DNA from: Firmicutes bacterium UBA4996
Lineage (GTDB): Bacteria; Bacillota; Limnochordia; Darwinibacteriales; Darwinibacteriaceae
Length of the DNA stretch: 47,446 nucleotides
Assembly (NCBI GenBank): GCA_002396805.1
Contig: DGYW01000064.1
Location: 171,891 to 219,336 of the forward strand
Direction: 5' to 3'
Shown: positions 26,216 to 34,425 of the stretch, in pieces
Layout of the letters: each line of letters opens with the position of its first letter
How positions within the stretch are numbered: position 1 is the first letter of the stretch
Made by a program: the position numbers and the translations under genes
Notes under the pieces: generated by a model
The model's input: the letters and a program-made list of their open reading frames with translations, nothing else
Databases searched by the model: none
Told to the model about the DNA's origin: nothing

Positions 26216-27676
26216 ATGCTCCCGTTTCTGATTATTTTTATTCCCATTATTGGTGGACTTTTGACCGTCGCGCTGAAGCTCGAGGATCGTATTAGGGACC
26301 GCTTTGTACTGGCTGTAACAGTGCTTACAGAGATTTTGGTCTTGTTTTTATACACCTTCCTCAGGGATACAGGTGTTGTGGTTTTGCAGTATCCGAAGCT
26401 GTTGCCACCCTTTGGGATTTCTTTTCGCATTGACTGGCTAAGTGTAGTTTTGGTGACAATCGCCAGCTCAATTTGGCTGTTGGTCACCATCTACTCCTTT
26501 GATTATATTAAACCATCGAAGAACATTAATCGTTATCATGCCTTTACTTTAATTACTCTAGGTGCTACCTTGGGAACACTCTTGGCAGGGGATTTAGTGA
26601 CCTTGTTCCTCTTTTTTGAACTCATGTCCTTCTCCTCTTATGTCTTAGTGATTCATGAAGGGGATCCTCAAGCGATGCGCGCCGGCTTTCTCTACCTGAT
26701 CATGACTATCGGTGGTGGTCTTGCTTTCCTCTTTGGGGTTTTAGCTGTCTATCAAATGACAGGTACGGTTGCCTTTACAGCCGGTGGCTTTTTGACTTCA
26801 AGTAGTGCTCTATCCCTAGGAGCCTTCATAGGTTTTTTGATTGGCTTTGGGATGAAGGCGGGCATGTTTCCTTTGCATGTCTGGTTACCAGAAGCTCACC
26901 CTGTGGCACCCTCTCCTTCTAGTGCCCTTTTATCTGGGGTGATGCTAAAGATTGGTGCGTTTGGCCTACTTCGGGTTATCTTTAATGTCTACGAGTTTCA
27001 GTTTCTGAAAGAAGTGGGCTGGATCAACTATCTTCTGGTAGCCGCCATTTTGACTATCCTACTGGGATCCATTTTCGCGATTATGCAAAAGAATCTCAAG
27101 AGACGCTTAGCCTATTCGAGTGTGGCCCAGATGGGTTATATTCTTTTGGGTATGGCGCTATTATCGGAGCAAGCTCTCATTGGTGATGTGTTCCACATAT
27201 TTACCCATGCCATCATGAAATCCTGTCTGTTCTTGGTCTCCGGAACCATGATTCTTCTTACCGGAAAGACTGAGATTGATGATTTCAAAGGTATTGGTAG
27301 GCGTATGCCTATTTCTATGGCTTGTTTCACTATGGCTTCCCTTTCTATGATTGGGATTCCGCCTTTTAATGGATTTTTGAGTAAGTGGTTCTTAGGTCTG
27401 GGAGCCCTTGAGGTGAATCAGCCTCTGTCTGCCATTGTGCTTCTGGTTTCTAGCTTATTGAACGCGGTATATTACTTGCCGATCGTGATCAATGCCTTCT
27501 TCAAGCAAGAAGAACATGATTTCTCACAGATATCTGATCCATCGCCCAAGATGCTAATACCCGTTGTAGTATTAGCCATTGCTACTGTGTTCTTTGATAT
27601 TATTCCCGTTAATGTGCTCTTGAATCTTTCGGAGGTTACAGCGGCTGCGTTATTTGGAGGGGGGCCTGGGCTGTAA
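26216..27676 (+). CDS. Proton-conducting antiporter-type membrane subunit (MrpD/NuoN/HyfB-like), first of a pair
   Basis: A 486-residue protein with about 14 membrane helices (PF00361 type). Key ion-path residues are visible: Glu in LFFELMSFSSY, Lys in GMKAGMFPLHVWLPEAHP, and HAIMKS. GGAGGAACATCC precedes ATG 26216. These subunits move H+ or Na+ in Mrp antiporters, complex I and energy-converting hydrogenases. None of the other subunits of those machines is in the window. The next gene begins at the base after the stop codon and is a paralogue. Confidence 0.88.
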   Translation: MLPFLIIFIPIIGGLLTVALKLEDRIRDRFVLAVTVLTEILVLFLYTFLRDTGVVVLQYPKLLPPFGISFRIDWLSVVLVTIASSIWLLVTIYSFDYIKPSKNINRYHAFTLITLGATLGTLLAGDLVTLFLFFELMSFSSYVLVIHEGDPQAMRAGFLYLIMTIGGGLAFLFGVLAVYQMTGTVAFTAGGFLTSSSALSLGAFIGFLIGFGMKAGMFPLHVWLPEAHPVAPSPSSALLSGVMLKIGAFGLLRVIFNVYEFQFLKEVGWINYLLVAAILTILLGSIFAIMQKNLKRRLAYSSVAQMGYILLGMALLSEQALIGDVFHIFTHAIMKSCLFLVSGTMILLTGKTEIDDFKGIGRRMPISMACFTMASLSMIGIPPFNGFLSKWFLGLGALEVNQPLSAIVLLVSSLLNAVYYLPIVINAFFKQEEHDFSQISDPSPKMLIPVVVLAIATVFFDIIPVNVLLNLSEVTAAALFGGGPGL

Positions 27677-29608
27677 ATGGTCACCCAATCCAGTATCATC
27701 CCCCTCCTAGTGGTTGCCCTGCCTCTACTAGGTGCTGGAGTTGTGGCTTATTCCGCCAGGTGGGGGAGTGCGGTTAGGGCGGGAGTAGCCAATTTACTTA
27801 CTTTCGGAACCGTCCTTTTAACCGTATGGCAGTTCTTGTTGGTACAAAGTGGACGTGTTTTAGTTTACACCCTTGATTGGTATGTGGGTTTTGGCTTGTA
27901 TTGGCGAGTGGATTTTCTCAGTGCCGTGTTTGCGGTGATTGTAGCCTTAGTCTGGCTCTTATCCACACTGTTTGCCGTGGAATATATGGCCCACGAACAC
28001 CAGCAGACCCGGTTTTTCGTTGCCTCAATTTTTACTCTCGGTTCCACTTTGGGGGTTTTTTTGGCAGGGGATTTGCTCAGTCTTTTCCTGTTCTTTGAGC
28101 TTATGACTTTTGCCGCCTATCTCTTGGTGATTCACGAAGAAAATGCAGATGCATTACGGGCTGGTAATGTGTATCTTTTTATGAGTGTGATTGGTGGGCT
28201 GTTTTTATTGGGGTCCATATTTTTCATACAGCACACTGTGGGTAATACAGCCTATGCGCCAGTTTTAGAACAGTTGGTAGCGGCGGGTTTGAATCCTTGG
28301 TGGTTGTTTGTGGTAGTTCTTTTGGGTTTCGGGGTCAAGGCAGGAATGCTCCCTTTGCATATTTGGTTACCCAAGGCTCATCCAGTGGCACCAGCGCCAG
28401 CTTCAGCTCTACTTTCGGCGCTGATGATCAAGACGGGGGCTTATGGTTTTTTAAGGTTCTTTTATGTCCTTTTTACGGTTGCACCAGACTCGCGCTTGTT
28501 CTTCCTGCAAGAGGCCTTTGGTTACGCCTTCATTTGGATTGGAGCCATCACCATGTTAGGTGGCGCTCTCATGGCTCTGATTCATACACCTATGAAGCGA
28601 ATTTTGGCCTATTCTAGCATTAGCCAGATGGGTTATATTTTGTTTTCTTTAGGTGTGGGGGTAATGCTAGGTCCCGATGGCGCGTGGGGTCTAGCCGGTG
28701 CTTGGATGCATATGATTAACCATGCTTTTTTTAAGTCCTTCCTCTTTTTGTTGGCCGGAGCAGTCTACTTGCAGACAGGAGAACTAGATCTGACAAAATT
28801 AGGAGGATTGAAGCGCCATATGCCTGTGGCCTTGGGATTTTTCTTGGTGGCGGCCGGGGGCATTACTGGTGTACCAGGGTTTAATGGTTATGTGAGCAAA
28901 ATTCTCATTCATGAAGGTATTCTCCATGCTTTCGAGCTAAAGGGTTGGAGTTCACTGTTGTGGCTAGAGCGTGTTTTTGTCTTTACCGGTGGCCTAACTG
29001 CTGCCTATATCTCGAAGATCTGGATTAAGACCTTTTTTGGCAAACCCAAGCAAGATTGGTCCCAGGTTCAGGATCTTAGTGCTGGACAGCGAGGGATTTT
29101 TGGTGTTTATACTTTTATTTTGCTCGGCATTGGCCTTGCTGCTCAGACCAGAGTGAACCAGTTGACCTTACCTGCCCTGGGCATTACCGAATTTAATCCG
29201 CTGGACTTGGAACACTTAGGACAGGTACCATTTTGGAGTCTCCATGAATTACAGGGACCACTTTTGTCCTATGGCATTGCAGGGGCTACTTTACTGTTCC
29301 AGGCACTCTTTGGTCGTTATTTCACGGTACCCCGTTGGTTGAGTGTGGAGTTTTTGGTCTATCAACCGTTGTATCGTGGAGCACGGGGTTTTTTTAACCT
29401 CTTAGGGGCATGGGGCTTAGGAATCCAAGCAACGTTTGCAAGGTTGAATACTTTGCGTAAGGCAAAACAAAAGCCAAAACGAACAAGGACGTGGTCTGGG
29501 ACCTGGTCTTTGGCGAATTGGCTAACTAATCGTACGAACTTGCTCTTCGATACTGTCGTGATCGTCATCGTGCTGCTAGCTGTCGTGGTCTTGATTTTTG
29601 TCAGGTGA
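27677..29608 (+). CDS. Proton-conducting antiporter-type membrane subunit, second of a pair, with extended C-terminus
   Basis: A 643-residue protein homologous to its neighbour: LFFELMTFAAY, GVKAGMLPLHIWLPKAHP and NHAFFKS hold the same Glu, Lys and His/Lys. It carries about 150 additional C-terminal residues, with a cytoplasmic Lys/Arg-rich stretch (KAKQKPKRTRT) and a last membrane helix, loosely like the lateral helix region of NuoL. TAA of the first gene is followed directly by this ATG. The 3' end overlaps the convergent nth by 33 bases. Confidence 0.88.
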   Translation: MVTQSSIIPLLVVALPLLGAGVVAYSARWGSAVRAGVANLLTFGTVLLTVWQFLLVQSGRVLVYTLDWYVGFGLYWRVDFLSAVFAVIVALVWLLSTLFAVEYMAHEHQQTRFFVASIFTLGSTLGVFLAGDLLSLFLFFELMTFAAYLLVIHEENADALRAGNVYLFMSVIGGLFLLGSIFFIQHTVGNTAYAPVLEQLVAAGLNPWWLFVVVLLGFGVKAGMLPLHIWLPKAHPVAPAPASALLSALMIKTGAYGFLRFFYVLFTVAPDSRLFFLQEAFGYAFIWIGAITMLGGALMALIHTPMKRILAYSSISQMGYILFSLGVGVMLGPDGAWGLAGAWMHMINHAFFKSFLFLLAGAVYLQTGELDLTKLGGLKRHMPVALGFFLVAAGGITGVPGFNGYVSKILIHEGILHAFELKGWSSLLWLERVFVFTGGLTAAYISKIWIKTFFGKPKQDWSQVQDLSAGQRGIFGVYTFILLGIGLAAQTRVNQLTLPALGITEFNPLDLEHLGQVPFWSLHELQGPLLSYGIAGATLLFQALFGRYFTVPRWLSVEFLVYQPLYRGARGFFNLLGAWGLGIQATFARLNTLRKAKQKPKRTRTWSGTWSLANWLTNRTNLLFDTVVIVIVLLAVVVLIFVR

Positions 29609-30220
29609 GTTGCGTTGGGCGTAGGCGCAATAGGACTGTAGTGGACAACTCTCGCACTCCGGCCTACGTGCCTTGCAGAGGGCTCGCCCGTGGAGGATGA
29701 GCCAATGATGAGCGTCGATCCACTTGTCCTGCGGAATAACCTCCATTAATTGCAATTCTGTTTGATAGGTGTTTGAAGCCTTCGCCAATCCTAGGCGATT
29801 GGCCACTCGAAACACGTGGGTGTCCACGGCAATGGCTGGAATTCCAAAAGCATTTGCCAATACGACACTCGCAGTTTTTCGGCCTACTCCAGGCAAGCTT
29901 TCCAGTTCTTCTCTGGTTCGTGGTACTTCACCGTCATGTTCTGTCACCAATAGCTGGGCAGTTCTAATCAGGTTGCGGGTTTTAGTTTGCCATAAACCCG
30001 CACTTTTGATATACGGAGCCACTTCTTCGAAGCTAGCTTGGGCCAAGGCGTGGGGGGTAGGAAAGGCGGCAAATAGCGCAGGAGTAATCATATTTACCCG
30101 CTCATCCGTGCATTGGGCTGATAAAATTGTGGCCACTAGAAGTTCGTAGGAATTACTATGGGTTAGGGCAGTGGTGGGATTTGGGTACAGGTCTTCTAAA
30201 ATTTCGAGTATGATTGACAT
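29576..30220 (-). CDS. nth: Endonuclease III
   Basis: A 214-residue base-excision repair glycosylase/AP lyase. Helix-hairpin-helix LPGVGRKTA holds the catalytic Lys, AVDTHVFRV the catalytic Asp, and C-x6-C-x2-C-x5-C in the C-terminal part (CKARRPECESCPLQSYC) binds the 4Fe-4S cluster. It removes oxidised pyrimidines. GGAGG lies 6 bases before ATG 30220. Confidence 0.95.
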   Translation of the reverse strand: MSIILEILEDLYPNPTTALTHSNSYELLVATILSAQCTDERVNMITPALFAAFPTPHALAQASFEEVAPYIKSAGLWQTKTRNLIRTAQLLVTEHDGEVPRTREELESLPGVGRKTASVVLANAFGIPAIAVDTHVFRVANRLGLAKASNTYQTELQLMEVIPQDKWIDAHHWLILHGRALCKARRPECESCPLQSYCAYAQRNSPDKNQDHDS

Positions 30221-30242
30221 GGGGTACCTCCATATTAAAGCA

Positions 30243-30279
30243 GGCCGTTCTCGGAAAGTACTTCCCGGTAGGAACGGCC
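30243..30279 (-). other. Strong hairpin between the ParB-like gene and nth
   Basis: GGCCGTTC (30243-30250) and GAACGGCC (30272-30279) form a perfect 8-bp stem; inside it CGGGAA and TTTCCG form a second 6-bp stem with a GTAC loop. It lies just after the stop of the ParB-like gene on the minus strand, but no real U-run follows (TGCTTTAAT), so it may be a weak terminator or an RNA stabiliser/processing site before nth. Confidence 0.45.
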
Positions 30280-30285
30280 AGAAAT

Positions 30286-31212
30286 TTAGATGTCTAGAAA
30301 TTCATCTTCATCTGGAATCAAGGTGTGCCCCCTTCTACTGCGGTCTTGGCAACGACCACAGCCGTGACAACCCTCGATTACCCTGATTAGACCATCTTCA
30401 TCGAAAATGAGCCCCTGGTGGCATTGGTCTTGAGTATCGGGGGCAAAGAGGCTGGCGATAGTTTCCGCGATCTGCTCTCTGAAGGTCTTTTGGGGCAGCT
30501 CTTCCTTAAAGTCCGCCAGGGCCTCACGGTAACTCACTTTTTGCTTTGTCAGACGAGCCTTGGCCACCTTATGATAGGAAGCATAGAGGAAGAGATCCGC
30601 TTCGGTACGATTGGGAAATTCATCTAAGAGACGTTGCTTGTGAATTAAGGCCACCACTGGCTTATAGATTTCCTGCTCCCAACTGGCACTGGCTTCTTCT
30701 AGGCTGAGTTCATGGCCGATAGACTTGGATTCTTCTTTGCGAAACTCTTCAATTTGCATGAGTAGTTTTTCGTAAGAACCTAGTTCAGTGAATTCAATCC
30801 CTGATAGATTAGTTTTGCGCTCAAAGAGAGAACGCTCTCTCCAGATTAGATTTGGTTCACTATTAGAAGACGGGAAGAATTCAACCACTTCGGCATCGAT
30901 ATAGGTTTGGCCTACCTCTTTAGCCACTGCGACACGGTGGTTGCCATCTACAACATAATATTTATCCCTCACCTTGTAGAGGATCACAGGTGGCATAATT
31001 TTACCCTGTTCTACCGCTTGTTTTATTCTTCGATAGCGGTACATGGTGGACTTGTTTTTTATTCGAAAGCGATCATCGAAGTCGCGCCAGCGGTTCACAG
31101 AACCCACAATATCATCTACGGGTACAATGCGTAAACCTAGGTCAATAGAATCGGTCAAACCGTATTTCTCCTTAGGGGTATCAAAAGCCTCTACATTTCG
31201 TCTGGGTCTCAA
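30286..31212 (-). CDS. ParB/sulfiredoxin-fold protein with C-terminal cysteine cluster
   Basis: TTG 31212 sits 9 bases after GGAG. The 308-residue protein has a ParB-like N-terminal domain (about residues 25-115) with the family signature YVVDGNHRVAVAKE. The middle is helical and charged. The C-terminus has a CHQG and then CHGCGRC, suggesting a metal or iron-sulfur site. No HTH or true ParB partner is next to it, so plasmid/chromosome partition is unlikely; a ParB-like nuclease/NTPase role is possible. It is 23 bases after the phosphoesterase gene, in one operon. I do not know a characterised homologue. Confidence 0.65.
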   Translation of the reverse strand: MRPRRNVEAFDTPKEKYGLTDSIDLGLRIVPVDDIVGSVNRWRDFDDRFRIKNKSTMYRYRRIKQAVEQGKIMPPVILYKVRDKYYVVDGNHRVAVAKEVGQTYIDAEVVEFFPSSNSEPNLIWRERSLFERKTNLSGIEFTELGSYEKLLMQIEEFRKEESKSIGHELSLEEASASWEQEIYKPVVALIHKQRLLDEFPNRTEADLFLYASYHKVAKARLTKQKVSYREALADFKEELPQKTFREQIAETIASLFAPDTQDQCHQGLIFDEDGLIRVIEGCHGCGRCQDRSRRGHTLIPDEDEFLDI

Positions 31213-31235
31213 TTCTCTTCACTCCAGGCCAGGTA

Positions 31236-31835
31236 TTATTCAATTTCTAAAATGTGAAAACCGTAGCCATTAATTACTGTGGTGTCGTTGACCACGTCTA
31301 TCCGATTTTGTTTTAGGCCATAGTTTAAATGAGTATGACCATGAATAAAATAGCGGGGTTTGTACTTATAAATGATGCGAGAAAAGGTTAAAAAGCCCTT
31401 ATGGCACTGATCTTCAGCATCATGAATACCAAAGGGGGGCGCGTGGGTTAAGACGATGTCGATTTTGCGCCCAAAAAGAAAGCGCCAAGACATTTTACGC
31501 CACACCTGGCGCATTTGTCGCTCCGTGTATTGAACAGCGCTAGGGTGATGGTAGAACATGGAGCCTTCGAAACCCACTATAGTTAGGCCCTTAAAGGTGA
31601 TGACTTTTCCATGGATGTTGTCTCCCCCCTCAGGGGGATTAATGTCATAGTTGTCGTCGTGGTTGCCACGCACATAGTAAAGAGGGGCATTGAAGACCGA
31701 CATTAAGTAAGATAAGTACCATGGGGGCAAATCACCTACGGACAAAATAGCATCGATGGATTCTGGAAAACGCTCACGCCGGAAATGGTCATATAACTGC
31801 GGATCAACAGTGTCGCCAACAATCAAAAGTTTCAA
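31236..31835 (-). CDS. Calcineurin-like metallophosphoesterase
   Basis: TTG 31835 follows GGGAGGATCTAGC and gives MKLLIVGDTVDP. The 199-residue protein has the dinuclear-metal motifs in order: GDTVDP, VGDLPPWYL, RGNHDD, LTHAPP and HGHTHLNYG. Members hydrolyse phosphomono- or diesters; some act on cyclic nucleotides or DNA ends. Coupling to the ParB-like gene suggests the two act together. Short length is typical of stand-alone YfcE/MJ0936-like enzymes. Confidence 0.85.
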   Translation of the reverse strand: MKLLIVGDTVDPQLYDHFRRERFPESIDAILSVGDLPPWYLSYLMSVFNAPLYYVRGNHDDNYDINPPEGGDNIHGKVITFKGLTIVGFEGSMFYHHPSAVQYTERQMRQVWRKMSWRFLFGRKIDIVLTHAPPFGIHDAEDQCHKGFLTFSRIIYKYKPRYFIHGHTHLNYGLKQNRIDVVNDTTVINGYGFHILEIE

Positions 31836-31917
31836 GCTAGATCCTCCCAACCTAAATCACGTCATCCATAGGGAATGATTCTGTGAAATACTGTGTTTTT
31901 CCTGCCCAAAAAGCCAT

Positions 31918-32232
31918 TTAGGAATCGCATCCCTTTAGTCGGGCATTTTCTTCTTGGGCAACCAGTCGTTTTTCCTTAACCGCTTGCATGATTTTTTGCT
32001 CAAGAGTGATGCCCATCAAGCGCTCCCAGAAGTTGGGGGGATAAAGAATTGAGCAATAGCGTTGAGGTGCCTTATACCAAACACCTCGCGGTCCGTCTAC
32101 GGCCTCTACTTTGGCATAGTAATCAATGAGTGTGACTCTAATTCCCCATTGATCACCAGGTGCAATCTCTAAGTAAACGGCTGATTTGTCGGTGGGACGA
32201 CTCCAAGTTCCTTGATTCAACTCTTTTAACAT
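31918..32232 (-). CDS. Hypothetical protein
   Basis: A protein of 104 residues if started at ATG 32232, 7 bases after AAGGA (ATG 32235 or GTG 32250 are alternatives). It is soluble with no signal peptide; aromatic and proline residues are frequent in the middle (GVWYKAPQRY, YPPNFWERL) and a helix rich in Lys/Glu closes it. I do not recognise a family. It lies 82 bases upstream of the phosphoesterase gene on the same strand and could lead that operon. Confidence 0.55.
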   Translation of the reverse strand: MLKELNQGTWSRPTDKSAVYLEIAPGDQWGIRVTLIDYYAKVEAVDGPRGVWYKAPQRYCSILYPPNFWERLMGITLEQKIMQAVKEKRLVAQEENARLKGCDS

Positions 32233-32303
32233 CATCTCATCCTTTCCCACTGTATGTATTACACAAAAGTTTGATTATTCCTAGTAAGATTGGGGTGTTC
32301 CAT

Positions 32304-32777
32304 ATGTTCGTAATGTTAATAGTCTGTATTTTATTGATTTTTCCTTGTCCTAGCACGGGTTTAGCCTTAGAAAAAACCGAACCCCAGTTGAACTTTGTTG
32401 TAGCCCAGTGGGCTTATGAGGTGCGTGATGAGGGAGATTATGACCCTAATTTCGAGGGAGCTTTTCCCCGGGGGGAGCGGGCGTACACTTATCTAGAACT
32501 GGAGGGCTTTTCCCTTGCAGAAATCGAGGGACTATTCTATGTGGAACTGGCTGTTGATGTGAACTTGAGAAGTAAAAGGGGCTTCAAGCTCTTCTCGCGC
32601 ACCAATGTTTTGGAGCTTGACTCTTGGTATGAGCAACCTCCTGCTACTATTTGGTTCTACATATATGTGGACATTCCTTGGTGGGCACCTCGGGGAGTGT
32701 ATAGCGGTGAGATTATCGTTCGCGACCAGTTGAATCAGGGAGTTTTAGTGGAGGAACGAGAAATTCGTGTGTTTTAA
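32304..32777 (+). CDS. Exported protein of unknown function
   Basis: ATG 32304 follows GGGGTG. The 157-residue product begins with a signal peptide (MFVMLIVCILLIFPCPSTGLA). The mature part is acidic, rich in Trp/Tyr and strands, ending YSGEIIVRDQ...VEEREIRVF, like an immunoglobulin-type beta-sandwich. No named family. It lies in front of rex with a 75-base gap. Confidence 0.6.
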   Translation: MFVMLIVCILLIFPCPSTGLALEKTEPQLNFVVAQWAYEVRDEGDYDPNFEGAFPRGERAYTYLELEGFSLAEIEGLFYVELAVDVNLRSKRGFKLFSRTNVLELDSWYEQPPATIWFYIYVDIPWWAPRGVYSGEIIVRDQLNQGVLVEEREIRVF

Positions 32778-32783
32778 TTTGTC

Positions 32784-32801
32784 TTGTGAAAAAGGAGACA
32801 A
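32784..32801 (+). promoter_or_regulatory. Candidate Rex half-site upstream of rex
   Basis: TTGTGAA (32784-32790) is a perfect left half of the Rex consensus TTGTGAA-N4-TTCACAA. The right half, GAGACAA (32795-32801), keeps 4 of 7 bases. It lies 52 bases before the rex start and would allow autoregulation. Confidence 0.3.
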
Positions 32802-32852
32802 CCTAAATCCGTTGAATATATCTTAATAACCTGATTTTCGAGGAGGAGTGCA

Positions 32853-33512
32853 ATGACTTTAAGAGGGAGGAAAAAAGGGGAGGCTGTTCCCCAGGGTGTA
32901 GTTGCCCGCCTACCAGTGTATTTTCGCTACTTATCAGAATTAGAAGCTGCCGATATCGAGAGGGTGTCCTCGGCCCAATTGGGCGAAGCACTAGATTTTA
33001 CCGCGGCCCAGATTCGCTCGGACTTGAGCTATTTTGGCTCTTTTGGGCAACAAGGTTATGGTTACAACGTGAAAGACCTGCTACAACAAGTAAAGAATAT
33101 TCTCGGTCTTGATCGGACCTATAGCATGGTGTTGGTGGGGGCAGGCAACCTTGGGAAGGCGATTGCCAGTTATGAATCCTTTCGTACTAGGGGTTTTGAG
33201 GTGACGGCAATCTTCGATATAGATCCTTTGTTGATCGGCAATCATCACGGTGGTTGTGTGATTCGTCCTTATCAGGAATTGGGGCATTTTCTGAAGAAGA
33301 CGCCTGTGGACATTGGCATCATTGCCACCCCTAAGCGAAGTAGTCAAGAAGTATGCGATTTGCTTGTCAAGTCTGGGGTCACGAGCATTTGGAATTTCTC
33401 CCCGGCTCACCTAGTAGTGGATGATCATGTCATAGTGGAGCATATGCATTTGACTGACAGTCTTTTGCGACTTGCTTTTCGCATGAACGAGCAACTTATG
33501 ACCAGATCATAA
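32853..33512 (+). CDS. rex: Redox-sensing transcriptional repressor Rex
   Basis: A 219-residue protein. The N-terminal winged helix (about residues 15-75) includes ARLPVYFRYLS and IRSDLSYFGSFGQQGYGY, the recognition region of Rex. The Rossmann NAD(H)-binding domain has VLVGAGNLGKAIASY. Rex leaves DNA when NADH/NAD+ rises and controls fermentative and respiratory genes in anaerobes. GAGGAGGAGTGCA precedes the ATG. fabI follows 72 bases on, and a strong Rex operator lies before the FMN-binding protein gene at 35121. Confidence 0.95.
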   Translation: MTLRGRKKGEAVPQGVVARLPVYFRYLSELEAADIERVSSAQLGEALDFTAAQIRSDLSYFGSFGQQGYGYNVKDLLQQVKNILGLDRTYSMVLVGAGNLGKAIASYESFRTRGFEVTAIFDIDPLLIGNHHGGCVIRPYQELGHFLKKTPVDIGIIATPKRSSQEVCDLLVKSGVTSIWNFSPAHLVVDDHVIVEHMHLTDSLLRLAFRMNEQLMTRS

Positions 33513-33584
33513 TCTTGGTACGCAGGAATGTTGAAGAATGGTGCATAATACCTTATGAAATGAACTTCAAAAGAGGTGTTAGTG

Positions 33585-34352
33585 TTGCTAGAAGATAAAC
33601 GCATCGCCATTTTTAACATTGCCAATAAACGTAGTATTGCATGGGCCATTGCCCGATCAATGGACGCCCAAGGGGCTAAACTAATTCTAGGTTATCAAAA
33701 TGAAAGAACTAAGGCTAGTGTAGAGGAATTGGCCAAGGAGCTAAGTCACCAACCCTTGGCCATCTTACCCTGTGATGTTGTTTTCCCTGAGCAAATTGAA
33801 CAGGTGCAAGAATCCGTTAGGAAAGTAGCTGGTACCATCCACGGGTTAGTACATTGTTTGGCCTTTGCGCCGAAAGAGACGTTGCAAAACCCCTATTTGT
33901 TTACAGAGCGTGATGACTTTCTAACGGCCCTAGAAATCAGTACCTATTCGTTAGTTGCCTTAGCTCGTGGGCTCACCCCAGTCTTTAGTAACCAAGCTAG
34001 CATCATGACTTTAACGTATTATGGCTCAGAAAAAGTGATGCCTAACTACAATGTTATGGGTGTGGCTAAGGCAGCTTTAGAAGCTAGTGTACGTTACCTT
34101 GCTTACGATTTGGGTCCAGCAGGAGTGCGGGTGAACGCGATTTCTGCTGGACCAATAAATACGGTGGCTGCTCGGGGTGTGGCAGGATTTTTGGATATCC
34201 TGGAGGTGCATGAACAAAAGGCCCCCCTTAAACGGACTGTGGACAGTAAGGAAGTTGGGGATACAGCGGCATTTTTAGCTAGTGACATGGCTAGTGGAAT
34301 TACAGGTGAAGTAATCTACGTAGATACGGGCTACAATATTATGGGTTTTTGA
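33585..34352 (+). CDS. fabI: Enoyl-[acyl-carrier-protein] reductase, FabI type
   Basis: TTG 33585, 6 bases after AGAGGTG, gives the usual FabI N-terminus; GTG 33576 or 33582 are alternatives. The 255-residue SDR-fold enzyme reduces enoyl-ACP in fatty acid synthesis. NAD-binding NIANKRSIAWAIA, LTYYGSEKVMPNYNVMG with Tyr-x6-Lys (YNVMGVAK), and the C-terminal GITGEVIYVDTGYNIMG all match. One oddity: the first Gly of the usual G-hA-N-K-R-S loop is Asn. Confidence 0.92.
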   Translation: MLEDKRIAIFNIANKRSIAWAIARSMDAQGAKLILGYQNERTKASVEELAKELSHQPLAILPCDVVFPEQIEQVQESVRKVAGTIHGLVHCLAFAPKETLQNPYLFTERDDFLTALEISTYSLVALARGLTPVFSNQASIMTLTYYGSEKVMPNYNVMGVAKAALEASVRYLAYDLGPAGVRVNAISAGPINTVAARGVAGFLDILEVHEQKAPLKRTVDSKEVGDTAAFLASDMASGITGEVIYVDTGYNIMGF

Positions 34353-34365
34353 GCAATTAAGTAAA

Positions 34366-34400
34366 TGAAAAAGCACCTAACGTCTGTTAGGTGCTTTCCC
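34366..34400. terminator. Bidirectional rho-independent terminator between fabI and the FMN-binding gene
   Basis: AAGCACCTAAC (34371-34381) and GTTAGGTGCTT (34386-34396) make a perfect 11-bp stem with a 4-nt loop. U-rich bases follow on the plus strand (TTTCCCTTT includes the last stem Ts), and A-rich bases precede it, giving UUUUUC on the minus strand. It serves convergent fabI and the FMN-binding gene. Confidence 0.85.
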
Positions 34401-34425
34401 TTTAAGTTGGGCTTTGTTGGTGACT

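Noticed and set aside
28297..28617. Overlapping plus-strand ORF inside the second antiporter subunit
   Set aside because: Out of frame with a clearly conserved protein and without a ribosome site.
30286..31212. Chromosome partition ParB paired with ParA at 38466
   Set aside because: The protein lacks the ParB HTH and box II/III order, and the ParA gene is 7 kb away in another operon.
31236..32232. Toxin-antitoxin pair
   Set aside because: Neither the unknown 104-residue protein nor the phosphoesterase resembles a known toxin or antitoxin, and the gap between them is 82 bases.
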